The position numbers and the translations under genes are program-made. A DNA stretch of 64,000 nt from Rhizobacter sp. Root1238 (GTDB lineage: Bacteria; Pseudomonadota; Gammaproteobacteria; Burkholderiales; Burkholderiaceae_C), in contig NZ_LMDM01000023.1 in assembly GCF_001425825.1 (NCBI RefSeq), forward strand, positions 366,213 to 430,212. The letters run 5' to 3'. Below the pieces are notes generated by a model that worked only from the letters and a program-made list of their open reading frames with translations, ran no database searches and was not told where the DNA came from. How positions within the stretch are numbered: the first letter of the stretch is position 1; each line of letters begins with the position of its first letter. This document shows, in pieces, positions 1 through 9,208 of the stretch.

Positions 1-744
1 CAGCCCCAGCACGCCGCCGGCGGCGATCCACAGCGCGAAGCGCCGCGCTGGCTCGTAGCTCGAGCGGCCGCAGACGATGCCGCCGGTGACGGCGAGCAGG
101 GCACCGATCATCGGCGCGCCGCTGGCCGCGAGCGCCGGCAGCGCGACCATCACCGCCGCCTTGCTCTGCCAGCCGCGGAACGGGCAGGCCGCCAGCGCAT
201 AGAGGAACAGCGACACGCTGGCCAGCTGTGCGAGCTCGGGCGTGGTCTCGTGGCCGAGTTGCAGCAGGCCGAGGCTCGCGATCAGCGCGAGCAGCGCGCC
301 ATCGGCCACGGCGCGCGCGTAGTCGATCGGACTGGCCTCGCCGCCGAATGCGAACGGCACCGGCTGGGCGGCCTCGGTGCGTGCGAAGTGGTAGGTGCTG
401 TACCAGGTCAGCAGCAGCGTGACGCCCAGCAGCAGCGTGAACGGGATGCGGGCCGCAAGCGGCGGGCCGAGCAGGCCGCCGAGCAGCTTGATGAAGACGG
501 CGCCCAGCCAGTACGGCAGCAGCGCCGAATCGCTCGGGATGCCGGCGACGGTCGGCGACCACCAGCTGGTGCTGCCCTGCGCGATGTCGACCATGTAGCC
601 GAAGGCCGTCATGTCGGCGGCCTTCCACGGGTCGCGGCCGAACAGGCCGGGCAGCAGGTAGGCCGCGCAGAACAGCAGCAGCGCCAGGCGCGGCAGGCGC
701 TGGGCCGCACGCTGGGTGACGAGGGCAGGGGTGGGCGAGTTCAA
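1..744 (-). CDS. GT-C-like glycosyltransferase/membrane protein, 3' part missing
   Basis: The N-terminal 248 residues of an integral membrane protein; the gene runs off the left edge with no stop. The translation shows a first hydrophobic helix, then the loop motif GRDPWKAAD, then repeated hydrophobic helices. That early acidic loop after the first helix is characteristic of ArnT/PMT-like GT-C glycosyltransferases, which use lipid-linked sugars at the periplasmic face. The start chosen is TTG at 742-744 with no clear ribosome-binding site, so it is uncertain. It lies downstream of rpmE2 on the same strand but is separated from it by a terminator. The substrate cannot be told from the sequence. 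Confidence 0.6.
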   Translation of the reverse strand, partial: MNSPTPALVTQRAAQRLPRLALLLFCAAYLLPGLFGRDPWKAADMTAFGYMVDIAQGSTSWWSPTVAGIPSDSALLPYWLGAVFIKLLGGLLGPPLAARIPFTLLLGVTLLLTWYSTYHFARTEAAQPVPFAFGGEASPIDYARAVADGALLALIASLGLLQLGHETTPELAQLASVSLFLYALAACPFRGWQSKAAVMVALPALAASGAPMIGALLAVTGGIVCGRSSYEPARRFALWIAAGGVLGL

Positions 745-823
745 GGGGCGGTGGCGCAGGCGCGGGTCTCGGGACGGCGACGATGATGCAGCAACTTGCG
801 CACGAAGTTCGTGCGCGCCCATG

Positions 824-846
824 AAAAAGGCAGCCCGTGGGCTGCC
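824..846 (-). terminator. Rho-independent terminator after rpmE2
   Basis: On the minus strand GGCAGCCC and GGGCTGCC form an 8-bp stem with a short AC loop, followed by a run of five T. It lies 37 bases after the rpmE2 stop, so it ends that transcript before the membrane protein gene. Confidence 0.85.
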
Positions 847-882
847 TTCGTGTCGCATCACGCCAGGGCGTGACAGTGCGGC

Positions 883-1143
883 TTACTTCGACTTGAGGTG
901 CGCAAACTTGTTGCGGAACTTCTCGACGCGGCCGCCCAGTGAGTCGATGCTCTTCTGGGTACCGGTGTAGAACGGGTGCGATTCGCTGGTGGTTTCCAGC
1001 TTGATCAGCGGCAGCTCACGGCCATCTTCCATCTTGATGGTTTCACGCGTCTGCGCGCACGAGCGCGTGACGAACTTGAAACCGTTGGACAGGTCCACGA
1101 AGCAGATGTCGCGGTAGTTCGGGTGGATGCCTTCTTTGGCCAT
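883..1143 (-). CDS. rpmE2: 50S ribosomal protein L31 type B
   Basis: An 86-residue large-subunit ribosomal protein beginning [12 protein letters not shown]. It has the L31 signature but lacks the paired zinc-binding cysteines of the C+ form, so it is the zinc-independent type B paralogue. Type B copies normally replace zinc-bound L31 when zinc is scarce; no second copy is visible here. The start at 1143 is preferred over the longer upstream in-frame start because the family begins at MAKEG and an AGAGG ribosome-binding site precedes it. It has its own promoter overlapping the end of rho and a terminator downstream. Confidence 0.93.
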   Translation of the reverse strand: MAKEGIHPNYRDICFVDLSNGFKFVTRSCAQTRETIKMEDGRELPLIKLETTSESHPFYTGTQKSIDSLGGRVEKFRNKFAHLKSK

Positions 1144-1222
1144 GAGAAACCTCTTCAGCGCTGTGATACCGGGAGCCACGCCAAACCACTTGGCGCACTT
1201 TCCGGAATGCGGAAAACCGCGG

Positions 1223-1250
1223 ATTATAGCGTGGTTTGCGCAGGCCTCAA
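1223..1250 (-). promoter_or_regulatory. Sigma-70-type promoter for rpmE2
   Basis: Reading the minus strand, TTGAGG (1250-1245) and a perfect TATAAT (1228-1223) are separated by 16 bases. A GC-rich discriminator follows. The -35 box overlaps the rho stop codon, so rpmE2 can be expressed independently of rho. Confidence 0.7.
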
Positions 1251-2509
1251 CCGCCGCGACGCATCATGTCGAAGAAATCGTGGTTGTTCTTCGTGGATTT
1301 CATCTTGTCGAGGATGAATTCCATCGCCTCGATCTCGTCCATCGGGTACAGCAGTTTGCGAAGGATCCAGGTCTTCTGCAGGATCTCGGGCTGCAGCAGC
1401 AGTTCTTCGCGGCGCGTACCGCTCTTGTTGATCAGGATCGACGGGTAGACGCGCTTCTCGGCCATGCGGCGATCCAGGTGGATTTCGCAGTTGCCGGTGC
1501 CCTTGAACTCTTCGTAGATCAGGTCGTCCATGCGGCTGCCGGTGTCGATCAGCGCGGTGCCGATGATGGTCAGCGAGCCGCCTTCCTCGACATTGCGGGC
1601 CGCGCCGAAGAAGCGCTTCGGGCGCTGCAGCGCGTTCGAGTCCATGCCGCCGGTGAGCACCTTGCCGGACGAGGGCAGCACGTTGTTGTACGCACGGGCC
1701 AGGCGGGTGATCGAGTCGAGCAGGATGACCACATCCTTGCGCATCTCGACCAGGCGCTTGGCGCGCTCGATCACCATTTCGGCGACCTGCACGTGGCGCG
1801 CAGCCGGCTCGTCGAAGGTGGAACTGATGACCTCGCCGCGCACCGTGCGGACCATTTCGGTCACTTCCTCGGGGCGCTCGTCGACCAGCAGCACGATCAG
1901 GTAGATCTCGGGGTGGTTCGCGACCAGCGCATGCGCCAGCTGCTGCATCATCACCGTCTTGCCGGTCTTCGGCTGCGCGACGAGCAGCGCGCGCTGGCCT
2001 TTGCCGATCGGCGCGATCAGGTCGATGATGCGGCTGGTGACGTTCTCTTCGCTCTTGATGTCGCGTTCGAGCTTGAACTGTTCCTTCGGGAACAGCGGCG
2101 TCAAGTTCTCGAACATGATCTTGTGCTTGCTCTCCTCGGGCGTCAGGCCGTTGACACGGTCGACCTTGACGAGCGCGAAGTAGCGTTCGCCGTCCTTCGG
2201 GACCCGCACTTCGCCTTCGACGGCATCGCCGGTATGCAGGTTGAAGCGGCGGATCTGGCTCGGTGACAGGTAGATGTCGTCGGTCGAGGCCATGTAGCTG
2301 GCGTCGGGGGCGCGCAGGAAGCCGAAGCCGTCGGGCAGCACTTCGAGCACGCCGTCGCCGAACACCTGCTCGCCGCCTTTCGCGCGCTTCTTCATGATCG
2401 CGAACATCAGCTCCTGCTTGCGCATGCGGGCGACGTTCTCGATCTCCAGCGCCTCGCCCATCGTGATGAGCTCGGAAACGTGGAGCGCTTTCAGTTCAGA
2501 CAAATGCAT
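1247..2509 (-). CDS. rho: Transcription termination factor Rho
   Basis: A 420-residue protein, close to the usual 419. It is the hexameric RNA-dependent ATPase/helicase that terminates untranslated transcripts. The sequence starts [14 protein letters not shown], has the N-terminal RNA-binding region ([10 protein letters not shown]), the Walker A motif PKTGKT, the Walker B region with [10 protein letters not shown], and the [11 protein letters not shown] motif. An upstream in-frame extension to 2638 is rejected because all known Rho proteins start at MHLSELK/MNLTELK. It lies downstream of trxA with a leader of about 250 bases, a usual place for Rho autoregulation. Confidence 0.97.
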   Translation of the reverse strand: MHLSELKALHVSELITMGEALEIENVARMRKQELMFAIMKKRAKGGEQVFGDGVLEVLPDGFGFLRAPDASYMASTDDIYLSPSQIRRFNLHTGDAVEGEVRVPKDGERYFALVKVDRVNGLTPEESKHKIMFENLTPLFPKEQFKLERDIKSEENVTSRIIDLIAPIGKGQRALLVAQPKTGKTVMMQQLAHALVANHPEIYLIVLLVDERPEEVTEMVRTVRGEVISSTFDEPAARHVQVAEMVIERAKRLVEMRKDVVILLDSITRLARAYNNVLPSSGKVLTGGMDSNALQRPKRFFGAARNVEEGGSLTIIGTALIDTGSRMDDLIYEEFKGTGNCEIHLDRRMAEKRVYPSILINKSGTRREELLLQPEILQKTWILRKLLYPMDEIEAMEFILDKMKSTKNNHDFFDMMRRGG

Positions 2510-2709
2510 GGGCAGTGCCCCTGGAAAGAGTGCAAGCAGGGTCCCTGAAGACGGACCGAAATCGATCGCTGCGACAAGTTTCGCGAGCAACCCGACATCA
2601 GGCTGCAAGATCACTTGGCACCGCTTTCGCGACGACAAATACGCTGGGGTTTTGGGCCGGACCTGCGCGCCGCAGCCTTGGCGGCTTTGGGTGAGGTGGC
2701 AATCTTCAG

Positions 2710-2756
2710 GTGGTGGCTTCAGTCCGTCCGGGGAGAACGGGGCCCGAGGCCACCAC
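2710..2756. other. Inverted repeat in the rho leader
   Basis: GTGGTGGC at 2710-2717 and GCCACCAC at 2749-2756 form a perfect 8-bp stem enclosing 31 GC-rich bases. It lies between trxA and rho. There is no U tract on either strand, so it is not a standard terminator. It may structure the 5' leader of rho or protect the trxA 3' end; both roles are inference. Confidence 0.5.
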
Positions 2757-2766
2757 GATTCGGCGG

Positions 2767-2797
2767 ATTATAGATGACCGTCGAGGAAGGCCGTCAA
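2767..2797 (-). promoter_or_regulatory. Probable promoter for rho inside the end of trxA
   Basis: On the minus strand a TTGACG box (2797-2792) and a perfect TATAAT (2772-2767) are separated by 19 bases, slightly long for sigma-70. The -10 box includes the trxA stop codon. It would give rho a 5' leader of about 250 bases. Confidence 0.5.
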
Positions 2798-3097
2798 CTG
2801 GGCCTTCGAAAGTGCGCCGACCTTGGTGGCGGCGAGCTGGCCGCCCTTGAACAGCATCAGGGTCGGGATGCCGCGGATGCCGAACTTGGCAGGCACGTCG
2901 CGGTTGTCGTCGACGTTCAGCTTGGCGATCTGCAGGCGGCCGCTGTAGTCCTTCGACACTTCGTCGAGGATCGGGGCGATCATCTTGCAGGGACCGCACC
3001 ACTCGGCCCAGTAATCGACCAGGACCGGCTTGTCGGCCTGCAGGACGTCGCTGTCGAACGACGCGTCGGTGGTGTGCTTGATCAGTTCGCTGCTCAT
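2768..3097 (-). CDS. trxA: Thioredoxin 1
   Basis: A 109-residue cytoplasmic thiol-disulfide reductant, the usual length. The active site WCGPC supplies C34 and C37, and the cis-proline loop GIPT has P78. The buried aspartate region VLVDYWAEW is also present. The start MSSELIKHT at 3097 is supported by an AAGGA ribosome-binding site; longer in-frame extensions upstream are arginine-rich shadow translation. Its neighbours are rho downstream and, divergently, the AddB-like nuclease. Confidence 0.97.
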   Translation of the reverse strand: MSSELIKHTTDASFDSDVLQADKPVLVDYWAEWCGPCKMIAPILDEVSKDYSGRLQIAKLNVDDNRDVPAKFGIRGIPTLMLFKGGQLAATKVGALSKAQLTAFLDGHL

Positions 3098-3237
3098 GGG
3101 ATTTGTCCTTGGACATGTGCCACCCGTTGCGAGTGGCAAGGCACAATGATTCTGACACAAAGCCCCTGTTCGCGCGGCGCCCCTCGACCTCACCACGGCT
3201 ATGGCTTCGATAGCCGCAACGCCCTCGCAAAGCCACC

Positions 3238-5838
3238 TTGAGCGACCTTGAAACCCCGGTGATCGACACCATGCCGGCCGCTGCGCTCGACGGGCCGGGC
3301 CTCGTCGCGCAGGTGCGCGCGTGGATCGTGCGCGCGGGCATCGAGGCACGCGGCTGCGTGGTGCTGGTGCCGTTCGCGCAGCAGCTCGGCCCGGCACGGG
3401 CCGCCTGGGCGCAGGCCGGCGGCTGGATGCCGGAGATCGAGACGACGCAGACGCTCGCGCAGCGCCTCGGGCCGCCGCCCATCGCGCAAGAAGCCCAGAT
3501 CACGTTCGACGTCCACCTCGACCGGCTCGCGGCCGCGCGCCTCCTGCGCAGCCAGGCGCGGCTGCAGGCCTGGGGCCGCAGCGATCCGCGGGCGTTCGAC
3601 GATGCGGTGGCCGGCTTCGTGCGGCTCTCGCACGGGCTGGCGCGGGCCGCGGCGGCCATCGAGCCGTCCGGCCGCGAGGCGCATTGGCGACAGGCGCGCG
3701 CACTACTGGCGGCTGGCGACGGTCCCGGGCTCACCGAGCGTCAGATCGCGGCGATCGCGGTCGAATGGGCTGCCGCCGCCGCGCCGCCGCACACCGATGC
3801 GCTGTTCGCGCTGCGGCCCGCGGCCTGGATCGCCGTCCGTGTCGGCGGCAGCGACCCGCTGACCGACGCGCTGCTGCGCGCCGCGCGCGTGCCCGCGGTC
3901 GTCATCGACACCGATGCGGCCGCGCTGCGCCTGCCGTCGCGCTCGCCGGCCGTCGCGCTGTGCGAAGGCTTCGAGGACGAGGCCCAGTGCACCGCCGCGC
4001 AGGTGCTGGCGCATGTGCAGCGCGGCGAGTTGCCGGTGGCGCTGGTTGCGCAGGACCGGCTGCTGGTGCGCCGCGTGCATGCGCTGCTGGCGCGGCAGTC
4101 GGTCGCGGTGCTCGACGAAACCGGCTGGAAGCTGTCGACCACCCGTGCCGCGGCGCAACTGATGGGCCTGCTGCGCGCGGTCGGTGCGTCGAGCGCCGAT
4201 GCGACGCTCGACGCGCTGAAATCGCTGACCGCGCCGTGGCCGGGCCTCGGCCCGGTGGCCGCGCTGACGCAGTCGCTCGAAGCGACCTGCCGCCGCCAGG
4301 GGTGGCGCCGCACTTCGCAGATCGATGCCGAACGGCTGCAGCCCGGAGAAGCTCGGCTGTGGGCCGCGCTGAGCGACGCGCTGGCGCCGCTCGCCGAGCC
4401 CGGCCGTCGCCCGTTGCGCGACTGGTGCGGCGCCCTGCAAGGCCTGCTCGGCGCGGCCGGCCTGGCCGATGCACTGGCCGACGATGCGGCCGGTGCGCAG
4501 GTGCTGGCCGCGCTGTGGCTGTCCGAAGGCCGCGGCTGGCCGGCGCAGGCGGGCCAGACCTCGATGACGCTCGACCAGTTTCGCCAGTGGGTCGACGGCG
4601 TGCTCGAAGAATCGTCGTTCGTGCCGCCGGCGCCGGCGCAGCCGGCGGTCGTGATCACGCCGCTTGCGCATGCCACGCTGCGGCCGTTTGCCGCGCTGGT
4701 GCTGCCCGGGGCCGACGAGCGCCACCTGGGCGCCGGCGTCGACCCGCTGCCGTTCATCAGCGACACGCAGGCGGTGGCGCTCGGCCTGCCCAGCGCGGCC
4801 AGCCGCCGCGAGCGCGAGGCCTTGTCGTTCGCGCATGCGATGCATGCGGCGCAGGTCACGCTGCTGCGCCGCCATGTCGACGGCAGCGAGCCGCTGTCGG
4901 CCAGCCCGCTGGTCGAGCGGCTGTCGCTCGCGCTGCAGAAGGTGTCGCGCGGCCTCGAAGCGTGGACCGACCCGCGCTCGTCGCAGGCGGTCGAGCCGCA
5001 GCCGGTCTTCATGCCGGCACCGTCGGCCGGCGCCTTGCTGCCGGACCGGCTGTCGGCGAGCGCCTGCGAAGCGCTGCGCGCCTGCCCGTACCGCTTCCAT
5101 GCGCTGCACATGCTGAAGCTGCGCGAGCCCGGCGAGCTCGACGAAGAGGTCGAGAAGCGGGACTACGGCAACTGGCTGCATGCGGTGCTGCAGGCCTTCC
5201 ACGAGACGCGCAGCGAGCCCGGCACGCCGGCCGACGAGACCACCCGCCTGCTGCACCTGGGCCGCACGATGCAGGACCGCGCCGGCCTGGCCGACGAGGA
5301 GTTCCTGCCGTACGACGCCAGCTTCGAGCAGCTCGCGCCGCGCTACATCGCATGGCTGCACGAGCGCGATGCGCAGGGCATCGCCTGGGCCGAAGGCGAG
5401 CAGGCGCACGAGATCGAGCTGCCGGCGCCGGCGGCGGTCACGCTGCATGGCCGCATCGACCGCGCCGACAAGCGCCGCGACGACGGTGCCGAGGTGCTGG
5501 AGCTGATCGACTACAAGACCGGCAGCGAAGCCGCGCTGCGCCAGCAGGTGCGCCAGCCGCTCGAAGACACGCAGCTCGCGTTCTACGCCGCGCTGATGCG
5601 CCCGCACACCGATGCCGGCCTGCAGGCCGTCTACCTGCTGCTCGACGCCGGCCACGAGATCCGCCAGGTGCCGCACCCCGAGGTCGAGGCGAGCGCGCAG
5701 GCGCTGGTCGAGGGCCTGTCCGGCGAACTGGCCCGCATCCGCGCCGGCGAGGGCCTGCCGGCGCTCGGCGAGGGCCGCGTCTGCGATTTCTGCGAGGCGC
5801 GCGGCTTGTGCCGCAAGGACCAATGGAGTTCGCGTTGA
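3238..5838 (+). CDS. AddB-like PD-(D/E)XK nuclease
   Basis: About 866 residues. The C-terminal third shows a RecB-type nuclease fold: [13 protein letters not shown], a conserved RIDR segment, the catalytic LIDYKTG (D758, K760), the Q-x6-Y helix, and the terminal FCEARGLC cysteines that in AddB proteins help bind an iron-sulfur cluster. The N-terminal part resembles a helicase-like scaffold without clear ATPase motifs. It overlaps the following AddA-like gene by 16 bases, and the two should form a double-strand-break end-processing complex. The start is TTG at 3238; GTG 3259 and ATG 3271 are alternatives. Confidence 0.85.
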   Translation: MSDLETPVIDTMPAAALDGPGLVAQVRAWIVRAGIEARGCVVLVPFAQQLGPARAAWAQAGGWMPEIETTQTLAQRLGPPPIAQEAQITFDVHLDRLAAARLLRSQARLQAWGRSDPRAFDDAVAGFVRLSHGLARAAAAIEPSGREAHWRQARALLAAGDGPGLTERQIAAIAVEWAAAAAPPHTDALFALRPAAWIAVRVGGSDPLTDALLRAARVPAVVIDTDAAALRLPSRSPAVALCEGFEDEAQCTAAQVLAHVQRGELPVALVAQDRLLVRRVHALLARQSVAVLDETGWKLSTTRAAAQLMGLLRAVGASSADATLDALKSLTAPWPGLGPVAALTQSLEATCRRQGWRRTSQIDAERLQPGEARLWAALSDALAPLAEPGRRPLRDWCGALQGLLGAAGLADALADDAAGAQVLAALWLSEGRGWPAQAGQTSMTLDQFRQWVDGVLEESSFVPPAPAQPAVVITPLAHATLRPFAALVLPGADERHLGAGVDPLPFISDTQAVALGLPSAASRREREALSFAHAMHAAQVTLLRRHVDGSEPLSASPLVERLSLALQKVSRGLEAWTDPRSSQAVEPQPVFMPAPSAGALLPDRLSASACEALRACPYRFHALHMLKLREPGELDEEVEKRDYGNWLHAVLQAFHETRSEPGTPADETTRLLHLGRTMQDRAGLADEEFLPYDASFEQLAPRYIAWLHERDAQGIAWAEGEQAHEIELPAPAAVTLHGRIDRADKRRDDGAEVLELIDYKTGSEAALRQQVRQPLEDTQLAFYAALMRPHTDAGLQAVYLLLDAGHEIRQVPHPEVEASAQALVEGLSGELARIRAGEGLPALGEGRVCDFCEARGLCRKDQWSSR

Positions 5839-8800
5839 ACGCCCCGGCTTACCAGGCGGACGGCGCACCGGTCTCTCGCGAGGCGTTCTACACGATCGCC
5901 TGCGACCCGCAGCGCAGCGTTGCCGTCGAAGCCTGCGCCGGCGCCGGCAAGACCTGGATGCTGGTGTCGCGCATCGTGCGCGCGCTGCTCGACGGCGCGC
6001 GCCCGCAGGAGATCCTCGCGATCACCTTCACCCGCAAGGCGGCCGGCGAGATGCGGGAGCGGCTCAACCAGTGGCTGGCCGATTTCGCGTCGCCGCAGGC
6101 CGACGATGCGAAGCGCGCTGCCGAGCTGGTCGCGCGCGGCGTGCCGCCGGCGCAGGCGGCCGGGCTCGCCGCCAGGCTGGCCGGGTTGCACGAGCAGGTG
6201 CTGGCCAGCGGCCGGCCGGTCGAGATCCGCACCTTCCACGCCTGGTTCTCGCAGCTGCTGAAGACCGCGCCGCTCGACCTGCTGGCGGCACTCGGGCTGC
6301 AGCCCGGCATGAGCCTGATCGAGGACATCGACGAGCATCTCGGCGAGATCTTCCGGCGCTTCCATGCGGCCCTGCTCGACGACGCGGCGCTGCACGCCGA
6401 CTACCGCGCGCTGATCGAGCGGCGCGGCCGTTCGCAGACCGCGAAGTGGCTGGCGACGGTGCTCGACAAGCGCGTCGAGATCGAGCTGGCCGACGAGGCC
6501 GGCGTGCTCGACGACAGCGTGCCGTCGGCCGCGCAGCTGTGGCCGGCGCTGGCGGCGCTGCCGCATCCGGCGCACCGGCTGCACGACGCCGAGGCGCGCG
6601 GCCTGCTGCTGCGCGTGGCCGCCGCGCTCGGTGCGCAGGCCAAGGCGACGCCGCGCAAGCAGGGCAGCCTGCTCGAGCAGGCGCTCGCGCTCGAAGATGT
6701 CGAGGCTGCGCTGCAGGCCGCGCGCAGCGCCTTGCTCAACAGCAGCGGCCAGTTGCGCGCGCACCTGGCCGCACCCGAGCTCGACGATGCGGTCGCGCTG
6801 CTCGACGCCATCCACCATGCCGCGCGCCAGCAGGCGGCGCACGACGAACACCTGCGCATGGCGCGGCTGTCGCGCGTGCTGCTCGCGCAGTTCGCTGCGT
6901 TCAAGCGCCTGCGCGGGCTGGCCGACATGGCCGACCTGGAACGCTGCGCGCTCGCGCTGCTGCGCGATGCCGACCTCTCCGGCTGGGTGCAGGAGCGGCT
7001 CGATTCACGCGTGCGCCATGTGCTGATCGACGAGTTCCAGGACACCAGCCCGCTGCAGTGGCATGCGCTGCACAGCTGGCTGTCGGCCTATGCCGGCGCC
7101 GGCGGCGGCGCGAGCGGTCAGCGGCCGCCGTCGGTCTTCATCGTCGGCGACCCGAAGCAGAGCATCTACCGCTTCCGCCGCGCCGAGCCGCGGGTGTTCG
7201 CCGCGGCGAGCGACTTCGTGGCCGACGGGCTGGGCGGCCACGTGCTGGCCTGCGACCACACGCGGCGCAATGCGCCCGAGGTGATTGCCGCGCTGAACCG
7301 GGTGTTCGAGGCGGCGCAGCGCGACGGCGACTACAGCGACTACCGCGCGCACAGCACCGAGATCGCGCCGCTCGCCGGCGCCGGCGTGCGCGCGCTGCCG
7401 CCGGTGCCGCGCCCGCCGCGCGAATCCGCGGCGCGTGACGAAGGCCGGCTGCTGTGGCGCGACAGCCTGGTCACGCCGCGCCACGAGCCGGAAGAGGTGC
7501 TGCGCGAACAGGAGGCGCGCTGGGTCGCGCAGGCGGCCGGCGAGCTGGTCGCGGGCGGCAGCGTCGCGCCGGGCGAGATCTTCGTGCTGTGCCGCAAGCG
7601 CGCCTCGCTGCGGCTGGTCGCGCAGGCGCTGCAGGCGCGGCACCTGCCGGCCGCCGCGGTCGAAGACCAGTCGCTGATGGACGCGCCCGAGGTGCGCGAC
7701 CTGATCGCGATGCTCGATGCGCTGGCCTCGCCGCAGCACCGGCTGTCGCTCGCGCAGGCGCTGCGCAGCCCGCTGTTCGGTGCGGCCGACGACGAACTGA
7801 TCGCGCTGGCGCAGGCCGCTGACGGTGGCGACTGGTTCGGTGCGCTGCTGCGCGGGTCGCACGATGGCCGGCCGGCCTTGCAGCGGGCGCAGCGGCTGCT
7901 GCCGGCGTGGCTGCAGGCCGCGCGCGAGCTGCCGCCGCACGACCTGCTGGACCGCATCGTCGCGGAAAGCGCCTACCGCGAGCGTGTCGCAGCGACCGTG
8001 CCGCCGGAGCAGCGTGCCGCGGCGCTGAACGCGATCGACGCGTTGCTCGGGCAGGCGCTGACGCTCGACGGCGCGCGCTATGCGACGCCGTACAACTTCG
8101 TGCGGGCCCTGAAGCGCCGCGCACTGAAGGTGGCGCCGCCGGCGCAGCGCAACGCGGTGCAGCTGCTGACGGTGCACGGCGCCAAGGGCCTGGAGGCGCG
8201 TGTCGTCTTCATCATGGACAGCTCGCCCGAGCGGGCCGGCACCGACACCGCGACCGTGCTGGTCGACTGGCCGGTCGAGCTGGACCGGCCGGCGCGCTGC
8301 GCCTTCGTCTACTCCGAAGGCGACGTGCCGCCGTCGCTCGCGCCGGCGATGCTGGCCGAGCTGGCGGCGCGGCAGCGCGAGGAGCTCAACGGCCTGTACG
8401 TCGCGATGACGCGGGCCCGCGAGCAGGTGGTGTTCAGCCGCACCGAACCGCACATCGCTGCGCCCGGTGCGTCGTGGTGGCAGCGGGTCGAGGCGCTCGC
8501 GCAGCCGTGGCTGCCGGCCGACGTGGCCTCGGCGGCGGCGGGGCAGGGGGCGTTCGCGTTGCCGGGCCTGCCGGCGCTGCCGCCGGTCGCTGTGGCCGAT
8601 CCGGCGCCGGCCGCGTTCGCGGCCCGCGACGACCGCGCGTCGCGCCTCGGCCAGGCGGTGCACCGCACGCTGGAATGGGCGACCGCGGATCGAGCGACCG
8701 GCGAAGCCCTGGAAGTACTCGCCACCGCCGCTGCCAGCGCGTTCGACAGCCCGCCGCGCGAGGTGCTGCGCATCGCGTCGACGATGCTGCAGCATGCCAG

Positions 8801-9089
8801 CGGCCGTCGCTTCTTCGACCGCGCCGGGCTGCTGTGGGCCGGCAACGAGGTGGCGGTGGCGCAGGGCGCGCAGGCGTTGCGCATCGACCGGCTGGTGGCG
8901 CTGGACGAAGGCGGCCGGCGCGTCTGGTGGGTGCTCGACTACAAGCTGGCCCACAAGCCGCAGGCGCAGCAGGAGTACCGGCAGCAGATGCAGCGCTACC
9001 GCGACGCGGTGCAGGCGCTGCAGCCCGGCGAGCGCGTGCGCTGCGCGCTGATCGCCGGCACCGGCGAGGTGGTCGAGCTCGACATCTGA
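5823..9089 (+). CDS. AddA-like UvrD/Rep helicase with C-terminal nuclease
   Basis: 1,088 residues with every superfamily 1 helicase motif: ACAGAGKT (Walker A), TFTRKAAGEM (Ia), LIDEFQDTS (II), VGDPKQSIYRFR (III), LLTVHGAKGLE (V) and YVAMTRARE (VI). The C-terminal RecB-like nuclease shows LGQAVHR, LRIDRL, VLDYKLA and the QxxxYR helix. It is therefore a helicase-nuclease subunit for recombinational repair, paired with the gene just upstream. The open frame extends to 3321, but the true start is ATG 5823 because everything upstream is the shadow of the AddB-like gene. The family starts at this point, shortly before the Walker A motif. Confidence 0.9.
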   Translation: MEFALNAPAYQADGAPVSREAFYTIACDPQRSVAVEACAGAGKTWMLVSRIVRALLDGARPQEILAITFTRKAAGEMRERLNQWLADFASPQADDAKRAAELVARGVPPAQAAGLAARLAGLHEQVLASGRPVEIRTFHAWFSQLLKTAPLDLLAALGLQPGMSLIEDIDEHLGEIFRRFHAALLDDAALHADYRALIERRGRSQTAKWLATVLDKRVEIELADEAGVLDDSVPSAAQLWPALAALPHPAHRLHDAEARGLLLRVAAALGAQAKATPRKQGSLLEQALALEDVEAALQAARSALLNSSGQLRAHLAAPELDDAVALLDAIHHAARQQAAHDEHLRMARLSRVLLAQFAAFKRLRGLADMADLERCALALLRDADLSGWVQERLDSRVRHVLIDEFQDTSPLQWHALHSWLSAYAGAGGGASGQRPPSVFIVGDPKQSIYRFRRAEPRVFAAASDFVADGLGGHVLACDHTRRNAPEVIAALNRVFEAAQRDGDYSDYRAHSTEIAPLAGAGVRALPPVPRPPRESAARDEGRLLWRDSLVTPRHEPEEVLREQEARWVAQAAGELVAGGSVAPGEIFVLCRKRASLRLVAQALQARHLPAAAVEDQSLMDAPEVRDLIAMLDALASPQHRLSLAQALRSPLFGAADDELIALAQAADGGDWFGALLRGSHDGRPALQRAQRLLPAWLQAARELPPHDLLDRIVAESAYRERVAATVPPEQRAAALNAIDALLGQALTLDGARYATPYNFVRALKRRALKVAPPAQRNAVQLLTVHGAKGLEARVVFIMDSSPERAGTDTATVLVDWPVELDRPARCAFVYSEGDVPPSLAPAMLAELAARQREELNGLYVAMTRAREQVVFSRTEPHIAAPGASWWQRVEALAQPWLPADVASAAAGQGAFALPGLPALPPVAVADPAPAAFAARDDRASRLGQAVHRTLEWATADRATGEALEVLATAAASAFDSPPREVLRIASTMLQHASGRRFFDRAGLLWAGNEVAVAQGAQALRIDRLVALDEGGRRVWWVLDYKLAHKPQAQQEYRQQMQRYRDAVQALQPGERVRCALIAGTGEVVELDI

Positions 9090-9208
9090 CGCGCGAAAAG
9101 CAGCCACCCCGGCTGAAAATGACACGGCTTTTCCGGGTTCATCTGCGCACCACGATGCAGCATTCGGTCGTCCAATAAGGCAACTTCGTCACATCGCGCC
9201 CTTCGCCC

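Noticed and set aside
3703-5868. 721-codon minus-strand frame opposite the AddB-like gene
   Set aside because: Arg/Gln-rich shadow translation; the plus-strand nuclease motifs are far stronger.
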